DNA of 64,000 nucleotides from contig NC_061510.1 of assembly GCF_022539505.1 (NCBI RefSeq), positions 274,122,330 to 274,186,329 on the forward strand, in the 5' to 3' direction. The notes beneath the pieces were generated by a model that searched no databases, was not told the DNA's origin, and was given only the letters and a program-made list of their open reading frames with translations. A program made the translations under genes and the position numbers. Below are positions 56,530-64,000 of the stretch, one piece after another (the first letter of the stretch is position 1; every line of letters starts with the position of its first letter). The stretch is from Lolium rigidum (taxonomy: Eukaryota; Streptophyta; Magnoliopsida; Poales; Poaceae).

Positions 56530-58067
56530 TGATAACCCAAAATTATAGGGGATCGCAACAGTCTTCGAGGGAAGTAAAACCCAAATTTATTGATTCGACA
56601 CAAGGGGAGGTAAAGAATACTTATAAGCCTTAACAACTGAGTTGTCAATTCAAATTGCACCTGGAAAAGCACTAGTAACAGGGGTGATGTGAAAGCAGCA
56701 GTAATATGAGAGCAATAGTAACAGTAACACAACAGCAGTAGAAGTAACACAGAGGCAATGGCACCAGAAAATAGTTGATACTACTTCCAATGTCATAGAG
56801 GAACGAGTATATGATGATGAAAGATGGACCGGGGTTCCCAGCTATCTACACTAGTGGTAACTCTCCAATAACAAGTGACAAGTGTTGGGTGAACGAATTA
56901 CAGTTGGGCAATTGATAGGATTGAAATAGCATTAAGACAACATCAAGATTATTAATCATGTAGGCATGTTTTCCATATATATTCATACGTGCTAGCAATG
57001 AGAAACTTGCATAACATCTTTTGTCCTACTAGCCGGTGGCAGCCAGGGCCTCAAGGGAATCTACTCGGTAATTAAGGTACTCATTTTAATAGAGCACCGG
57101 AGCAAAGCATTAACACTTGGTGAAAACATGTGATCCTCATACCTAAGCCTTCCCCTCCAGCTTATCCCGATTGCTTGTCACTACGGGGCCTCGGGTTCCG
57201 GACATAGACATGTGCAAACAACTTGTAGATACAATCTAAGCAATAAGTATAGAGCTTAAATCTAAGATCATGCCACTCGTGCACTAGTGACAAGCATTAA
57301 ACACAACAAGATTGCAAAGCAACAATAACTTCACAAACTTATAGATAGACCGATCATAATGTAACAATTCATCGGATCCCAACAAACACAACACCGATTA
57401 CATCAGATGGATCTCAATCATGTAAGGCAGCTCATGAGATCATTGTATTGAAGTACATGGGAGAGAGAGTACCAACTAGCTACTACTAGAACCCGTAGTC
57501 CATGGGGGAACTACTCACGGAGCATGATGGAGGCGGTGGCATCGATGGAGATGGCTTCCGGGGGCACTTCCCTATCCCGGCGGCATGCCAGAACAGATAT
57601 TTTGTCCCCCGAATTGGAGTTTCGCGATGGCGGCGGCGCCCCTGGAGTCTTTCTGGAGTTTCGTCAATTGGTGTAGGGTTTTTACGTCGTGAGGGGTTAT
57701 ATAGGCGAAGAGGCGGAGTCGGAGGAGCCAGGGGCTCCCTCCCCATAGGCTGGCGCGCCCCCCTCTAGGCCGCGCCGCCCTATGGTCTGGGGGCCCTGGG
57801 CCTCCTCTCCGGCTCCCCTTTGGTGTTCTGGTCCGTCTCGGTGAAATAAGATGTTTGGCTTTTGTTTCGTCGAATTCCGAGAGTATTGCCCGAACGCCTT
57901 TACCGGAACCAAAAACGAGCAGTAAAACAGAACCGGCACTGTGGCATCTTGTTAATAGGTTAGTTCCGAATGTATAAAATCATTATAAAGTGTGAGCAAA
58001 ACATGTAGGTATTGTCATAAAACTAGCATGGAACATCAGAAATTATAGATACGTTGGAGACGTATCA
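56530..58067 (-). repeat. Shared central LTR of composite D
   Basis: 1538 bp; on the minus strand it starts TGATACGTCTCCAACGTATC (58067) and ends TTTTGGGTTATCA (56530). Confidence 0.88.
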
Positions 58068-60533
58068 AGCATCCCCAAGCTTAGTTCCTACTCGCCCTCG
58101 AGTAGGTAAACGATAAAAAGAATAATTTCTGTAGTGACATGCTACTTACATAATCTTGATCATACCGTTGCAAAGCATATGAGATGAATGAAGTGACTCA
58201 AGGCAACGATTTATAGTTTGCTAACAAATAGATAACATATAGCAAAACTTTTCATGAATAGTACTTTCAAGACAAGCATCAAAAAGTCTTGCATAAGAGT
58301 TAACTCATAAAGCAATAAATTCTTAATAAGAGGTTTTGAAGCAACACAAAGGAAGATTTAAGTTTCAGCAATTGCTTTCAACTTTCAACATGCATATCTC
58401 ATGGATAATTGTCAACACAGAGTAATATGATGAGTGCAAATAAGCGAGCATGTAAGAATCAATGCACAGTTGACACAAGTGTTTGTTTCTAAGATGGAAA
58501 GAAGTAGGTAAACTGACTCAACATAAAGTAAAAGAAAGGCCCTTCGCAGAGGGAAGCAGGGATTTAAATCATGTGCTAGAGCTTTTTAAGTTTTGAAATC
58601 ATATAGAGAGTATAAAACTAAAGTTTTGAGAGGTGTTTGTTGTTGTCAACGAATGGTAGTGGGCACTCTAACCCCCTCATCAAACAGACCTTCAAAGAGC
58701 GGCTCCCATGAAGGACGTTATCTCTACCAGCAAGGTAGATCATCCCTCTTCTCTTTTGTTTACACATGTACTTTAGTTTTATTTATGGATGACACTCCTC
58801 CCAACCTTTTGCTTACACAAGCCATGGCTAACCGAATCCTCGGGTGCCTTCCAACATTCACATACCATGAAGGAGTGTCTATTTCCAAAATTAAGTTGCT
58901 TATCGATGAATCGGGGCAAAACATGTGAAGAGAATTATTAATGAAAGTTAATTAATTGGGGCTGAGAACCCCGCCGCGCCTCTTTTTGCAAAATTATTGG
59001 ATAAGCGGATGAAGCCACTAGTCCATTGGTGAAAGCTGCCCAACAAGATTGAAAGATAAAACACCACATACTTCCTCATGAGCTATAAAATATTGATACA
59101 AATAAGGAGTAATAAAGTTTTGAATTGTTTAAAGGTAGCACATGAAGTATTTACTTGGAATGGCAGAAAAATACCGCATAGTAGGTAGTTATGGTGGACA
59201 CAAATGGCATAGGTTTTGGCTCAAGGTTTTGGATGCACGAGAAGCATTCCCTCTCAGTACAAGGCTTTGGCTAGCAAGGTTGTTTGAAGCAAACACAAGT
59301 ATGAACCGGTACAGGAAAACTTACATAAGAACATATTGCAAGCATTATAAGACTCTACACTATCTTCCTTGTTGCTCAAACACTTTTACCAGAAAATATC
59401 TAGACCTTAGAGAGACCAATCATGCAAACCAAATTCAACAAGCTCTACGGTAGTTCTCCACTAATAGGTTTAAACTACATGATGCAAGAGCTTAAACATG
59501 ATCTACTTAAGAGCTCAAAACAATTGCCAAGTATCAAATTATTCAAGACAATATGAAGCATTTTCTGTTTCCAGCCAAATAACAATAAGTGCAATAGCTT
59601 CCAACTTTTGTCATGAACATTAAAAGTAAAACAAAGAACACTAGTGTTCATATGAAAAAGCGGAGCGTGTCTCTCTCCCACACCAGGATTGCTAGGATCC
59701 GAATTTATTCAAACATAAACAAAAATAAAAACACACAGACGCTCCAAGTAAAACACATAAGATGTGACCGAATAAAAATATAGTTTCACTAGAGGTGACC
59801 TGATAAGTTGTTGATGAAGAGGGGGATGCCTTGGGCATCACCAAGCTTAGACGCTTGAGTCTTCTTGAAATATGCAGGGATGAACCACGGGGGCATCCCC
59901 AAACTTAGACTTTTCACTCTTCTTGATCATATATCATCCTCCTCTCTTGACCCTTGAAAACTTCCTTCACACCAAACTTCTCATAAACTTCATTAGAGGG
60001 GTTAGTACTCAAAAAACTTTAATCTAGTTTAGTCCTGTAGTGACACATTGCAAGAACTCAATAAAACATTAGCTACAGCTCTCGACGTCTAGAAAGCCTT
60101 GCTTAAAGTCCACAAGAGACAATGCAAAAAAAAGAGAGACATAATCTGTCAAAACAGAACAGCCAGTAAAGACGGATTTTTTAGAGGTACTTCCGTTGCT
60201 CAAATCAGAAAACTCAAAACTAATGAAAGTTGCGTACATATCTGAGGAACACGCATGAAAATTGGTAGATTTTTCTGAGTTTCCTACAGAGAGATATACT
60301 CAAATTCGTGACAGCTAAAAATCTGTTTCTGCGCATAAATCCAAATCTAGTATCAACTTTATATTAGAGACTTTACTTGGCACAAAAATGCGATAAAATA
60401 AAGATAAGGAGAGGTTGCTACAGTAGTAACAACTTCCAAGACACAACAAAACAGTAGCAAAATAAAAACATGGGTTATCTCCCAAGAAGTTCTTTTATAG
60501 CCATTAAGATGGGCTCAACAATTTTAATGATGC
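58068..60533 (-). other. Non-coding 3' internal region of composite D
   Basis: Begins at AGCATCCCCAAGCTTAG (polypurine-tract complement, 58068-58084). It shares blocks with elements A and C (for example 59880-60000 with 50280-50420). Short frames at 58593-58928 and 59142-59453 are not supported. Confidence 0.65.
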
Positions 60534-61850
60534 TCACACGAAAATAGAGAATGAAGCAAAAGGAGCATCAAGAAGCAAATTCAAAACACATTTAAGTCTA
60601 ACCCACTTCCTATGCATAGGAATCTTGTACACAAATAAATTCATGAAGAACAAAGTGACAAGCATAGGAAGATAAAACAAGAGTAACTTCAAAATTTTCA
60701 GCATATAGAGAGGTGTTTTAGTACCATGCAAATTTCTACAACCATATTTTCCTCTCTCATAATAATTTTCAGTAGCTTCATGAACAAACTCAACAATATA
60801 ACTATCAGATACATCATGCTTTTCATGATTCACAAACACATAATTTTTATCAAGCTCAAAAATAATGGGATTAAAACTTTCAAACCCACTTTTATCAATA
60901 ATATAACAAGATGATTGATCAATCTCAAAAGATATGGGACTCCTAGATAAAGTCAAGACCTCTTCAATCCCATTTTCATTAGTATTACAATTAATAGTAT
61001 CAAGTAACATAGGACCATCATCTAGAGATTTATCATAAACATTTGCCAAGCAAAACTCTTTAGTACCATGCATTTCGACATCAGGCACAAACAAAGCATT
61101 ATTATAAAATTTATTAAAATAGCATGGATTATCATTGATAACAGTAGCATAATTATTCTCACAAGTTTTACTCATAGGAAAATATTTCAAGAGAATCCAC
61201 AGGAACATAACATTCATCCTCTTTTGGTAAGCATGGAGGACAATCAAATAGTGTAAGAGATAAAGAGTTACTCTCATTAGAAGGTTGGCATGGGTAGATA
61301 ATCCATTCTTCCTCCTTTTGTTCATCACTCTCCTCCTCTTTTTCATCCAATGAGGTTTCAGGTTCATCAATTTCCTCCTCTTTTTCATCCAATGAGCTTT
61401 CAGGTTCATCAATTTCTTCTTTCACAGGTTCCTGCAATATGTGAGTGCATTCTTGTGCATTAATGAGTCTCTCTTTATAATCAATGATATAAGGATTATT
61501 GCTGTAACTTTCTATGCAAAAATTAAGGATAGAAGAGACATAATCTTTAAGGTCCTTACAAGCAACACAGGTTTCATAATTTTTAGACATAAAGGATTCT
61601 ATTTCAGAAGCTCCCATAAATAAGACAAATTGTTCTACTTCTTCGAACCCAAGATGAATATATTTATTCCAATTATAGTTCATAATTAAAACTTCCTCAC
61701 TAAAGCCACATTGGAATTTAAGATGTTTAGTATCCTGTTGAGAGCAACAGTTTATGTCATGGCGTTTAAGCAAGATTTTAGCAATTGTATTCAATTTTTC
61801 TATCACAGCACTCATGACTTTACCCGTTCTTGATTCTCTATAATTATTAC
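60534..61850 (-). pseudogene. ORF in gag position of composite D, right copy, with C-terminal membrane segment
   Basis: The 5' end is cut at 61850, so only the part after codon 20 remains (in-frame MSAVIEKL at 61815). It encodes a basic/hydrophobic N-terminal part, a Cys pair (CVACKDL), an acidic repeat (EEIDEPESSLDEKEE twice plus a third partial), and then, after one frame change near 61180, a part with SPISFEIDQSSCYIIDKSGF and a hydrophobic segment LKLLLFYLPMLVTLFFMNLF near the C terminus. A transmembrane anchor is likely. No gag, protease or pol motif is visible. Proteins of this kind recur in grass non-autonomous Athila relatives; function unknown. Confidence 0.55.
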
Positions 61851-61861
61851 TAGCATTTAAT

Positions 61862-61882
61862 GGCGCGGCGGCACGCCGCGCC
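61862..61882. other. Near-perfect GC palindrome at the truncated end of composite D
   Basis: GGCGCGGCG-GCA-CGCCGCGCC pairs as a 9-bp stem with a 3-base loop, 12 bp beyond the point where homology to the left internal copy ends. It could be the tip of another transposon or a breakpoint-prone hairpin. Confidence 0.6.
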
Positions 61883-62748
61883 TATGTAGTAACTGCGAGT
61901 TGAAAAACAAAAGATATTTCGTGGTATGTTATACTTGTGAGGCGTTGTTAGGAAATTATACTTTAACATGGAGAAACTGTTTAACACATGGAGAGGGATG
62001 CAGCCTAGCAAAATTGTCATTCGTGTACGCACAAGCAAAGAGGACACTGCAACTGTGCAAAATTTCTCCCTCTGTACACACGAAATCGTACAGAACTGGA
62101 AAATTATCTATTTTGTCATAAAAAATGGTTCCTATAGTGTATACCACTGACAATAATTGCAGAGTTCCTATCTTGTCATGCTAAACCAAAATAAAAGAAC
62201 GCTAAGAACAAATTGCTAGGTCATTTGGTTCGTGTCTCCGGCTCTGAAAATAAGAGTTCATATACTTCGTAAAATCCTCAGCTAGTACCAGCGGGAAGGT
62301 AACTGCATCCATTTAAGAATTGGATGGTTCGTGTCTCCAGCTCTGAAATTAAGAGTTAGTATACTTCGTGAAATCCTCAGCTAGTTGCCTTGGTTGATAT
62401 AATTCAAAAATCGTAGCTGACCATTTCAGCTAATGATTTGTCAAAATGGAAAGTCCAACACGAAACTAAGCATCATAAACCTCTCAATAAAATACAAAAA
62501 CTAACCCTATATCAGGATAAGAATGAATTCAGTAACTAACTTTATTTTATTTCTTTATGAAAGAAAAACTCTAGATCAGTCATTTTTACACACAGATGTT
62601 GTACCGCAATCATGTTTCTATGACTTACATAGAGCTTTCTTGCATTATAGCATTTGTGTCCTCTAGATTATTATTGATGTGTAACTAATAGTGGAGTGGA
62701 CAGAAATTGGCGATGCCTCTTTTTTCTCTGCAAATGATGGACACAACT
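61883..62748. other. Intergenic stretch with a short tandem repeat
   Basis: No supportable gene. TTCGTGTCTCC(G/A)GCTCTGAAA and the following CTTCGT(A/G)AAATCCTCAGCTAG occur twice (62229-62285 and 62329-62385), spaced 100 bp. Confidence 0.6.
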
Positions 62749-63060
62749 TTTTTTTCGAATACACATCGAAGTTTGTCATTTGCATTAGAAGAAAGCGCTA
62801 AGTAGTGCAAAGTACAGCTCTGAAAGCAGCATCAAAAAAGAAAAGAAAAAAAACTGAAGCAAAAATGCCTATGCTAGGCTATGTAGAATCTGATTCGTGT
62901 CCAGTTGGTCATCGGACTCGCACGTTATACATCCCTGCACCCATCAAAGAAAAGAATGTCCAGACCAGAGCTTAAAGCGGTGTCTGCCCCCAAACACCCC
63001 CATGGCTGCATGACCAATAACCCAAAAGCATCGTCCACAACTTCGGATCATGTCGTCCTA
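62749..63060 (-). mobile_element. LINE 3' end fragment
   Basis: Read on the minus strand, the segment ends CAAACTTCGATGTGTATTCG followed by an A8 run at 62749-62756, the pattern of grass LINE 3' ends. Upstream, GGGGGTGTTTGGGGGCAG and GCTCTGGTCTGGACATTC fit decayed LINE 3' sequence. No reverse transcriptase is present. Confidence 0.5.
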
Positions 63061-63104
63061 GAGCTGAAGTAGTCTGGCTCATGTTTTCATCACATGATCA
63101 TAGA

Positions 63105-63290
63105 TTGCGGGATTTGCTAGTTCTCAGTTAAATGAGAACTAACTTCGTGCTCAATTAAGTTCTACACCATTTAATTTACATCGTGATTTGTTCTAGTCGT
63201 AAATTAGAACATGAGTTGCAACTGAAATTTAACAACTTTATCTGACTGAGAATGAAGTTAGTTTAGTCACACCCATAGATTGCCGGTAGA
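63105..63290. mobile_element. Possible small inverted-repeat element
   Basis: TAGTTCTCAGTTAAATGAGA at 63118 and CTGACTGAGAATGAAGTTAG at 63243 are partly complementary, and both ends carry ATTGC(G/C)G. Target duplication and exact ends are not established; MITE is only a guess. Confidence 0.3.
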
Positions 63291-63434
63291 GGTTCAGGTC
63301 AAGACCATCGATGTTCCTGCCCACGTGTGCTTGTAGAATTGCCTGCTAGACGTAAGAAATATAACTAATGTACCATTTTTCCGATGGTACCAGATAAACT
63401 GATTGAGAAAAGCTGAAGAGGGACAAGGAACAAC

Positions 63435-63440
63435 TTTATT
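63435..63440 (-). terminator. Polyadenylation signal AATAAA
   Basis: AATAAA on the minus strand (CCAAGAAATAAAGTTG), 276 bases after the stop codon of the last-exon CDS. Confidence 0.5.
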
Positions 63441-63715
63441 TCTTGGATGGATCAAGAATTTACAAATGAACTTGTATGGAAACTGATGTCTCTTCGGTGT
63501 TGAGTGTCGACCTTGGGCCTCGCGCTGCCATTAGAATAACGGTAACCACTGAGTCAAGATGATATGACCGAAGGTGCAAGAGTTGCAAGTATAGTAGCTT
63601 AGCATAGTTGAAACTTGTAATGTTCAGAAGTCACATATGATGTTGTAATGAGCTGAAAAATTCAGTCGATAAATAAGCATTCATGGAGTCGATGTAAAAA
63701 GATTGAAATCGTTGC

Positions 63716-63932
63716 TTATGCAACATATCTAGCGAATGTGAAGAACCGTTCCCTAGTAAAATAAATGAGATAACCCTCAGACCCTTCATAGCTTGTTGAA
63801 ATTTGTGCTTTCTTGCTTCCGCTGATCTCTCTAAACCTTCTCCGCAGCTTGTTATAAGCAGTTCTTGGGAACTCCGTATGAATTTGACGTAGCTCATTTA
63901 TAAGGCCAAATATGTCAATTTGACCACCTGAA
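63716..63932 (-). CDS. Last exon of an unidentified host gene
   Basis: The acceptor TTTCAG precedes 63932. The exon encodes about 72 residues (SSGGQIDIFGLINELRQIHT, YNKLRRRFREISGSKK, EGYLIYFTRERFF) to a TAA at 63716. Composition is that of a normal soluble protein with a basic, probably helical C terminus; I do not recognise the family. A 3' UTR of about 280 bases follows, with an AATAAA signal, which together with the clean frame argues for a real resident gene rather than a transposon. Upstream exons lie beyond the window. A second frame on the same strand (63897-63631) overlaps it and is less likely. Confidence 0.5.
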
Positions 63933-64000
63933 CTGAAATCCAGAAAAGAAACTTTTTCAGACAAAAACGAATGTAGATAGTGAAACAATATAAATCTGAA

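Larger units (their letters stand above)
55713..61850 (-). mobile_element. Athila-lineage composite D: internal-LTR-internal
   Basis: One LTR (58067-56530, minus) has a polypurine-type junction on its right and a primer site plus start of internal region on its left. The same internal coding stretch occurs on both sides (56263-55713 and 61850-61168). Right end: the internal copy is cut at 61850. Left end: cut at about 55713. The arrangement is that of tandem elements sharing an LTR after unequal recombination, with both outer LTRs lost. Confidence 0.75.

Overview
This window is repeat-dense nuclear DNA from a grass, most likely a large-genome member of the Pooideae (Triticeae or a relative). 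The evidence is several Athila-lineage LTR retrotransposons of the Triticeae Sabrina/WHAM/Fatima type, with LTRs starting TGATACGTC and a tRNA-Asp-type primer site TGGCGCCGTTGCCGGGGA. A CACTA transposon, intron-containing genes and Mutator- and LINE-type debris fit the same picture. Family names are from memory and tentative; structural calls (LTRs, target duplications, splice sites, repeat periods) were read from the sequence.

Layout. 1-13907: right part of a CACTA (En/Spm) transposon, whose gene is split by a complete 10.9-kb Athila-type element (676-11575, duplication GACGC). That element contains a 4.2-kb solo LTR (3727-7917, duplication TGCAC). A 424-bp Mutator-type MITE (12583-13006, 9-bp duplication) lies in a CACTA intron. 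13908-15780: no convincing gene. 15800-38950: an unusual modular region. Gene-like units include a B3 protein (minus), a plant-mobile-domain-like protein (minus), an AT-hook plus B3 protein (plus), a DUF295/F-box-like unit (plus), a WRN-type 3'-5' exonuclease (plus) and a Ulp1/C48 peptidase with a PB1-like N-terminal domain (minus). They are separated by tandem arrays of 118-132 bp units that share an ordered set of GTAC boxes. Almost every unit ends at one of these arrays or at a remnant. 39744-40631: an unrecognised coding-like stretch, followed by a 100-N assembly gap (40632-40731).

40732-61850: nested Athila-lineage elements. These are a truncated minus-strand element (LTR 41070-42551), a plus-strand element with an Athila ORF-1-like CDS (42785-43679) and an interrupted 3' LTR (46149-47490 plus 54926-55000), a complete minus-strand gag-protease-only element inserted in that LTR (47491-54920, duplication CTCCC), and an internal-LTR-internal composite (55713-61850). 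61851-63999: small repeats, a LINE 3' end, and the last exon and 3' UTR of what is probably the only resident host gene (63716-63932, minus).

Working together. The retroelements lack reverse transcriptase and integrase here, so they would depend on autonomous relatives. The 15.8-38.9 kb block combines Ulp1 peptidase and plant-mobile-domain proteins, both known as passengers of plant DNA transposons, with DNA-binding proteins and a shared satellite; it may be one giant composite mobile element. Many reading frames are broken, but repeat copies differ again and again at CAG/CTG sites by changes to CG, CGAG or CTCG. Some frameshifts may therefore be long-read sequence errors at methylated CHG sites rather than true decay.
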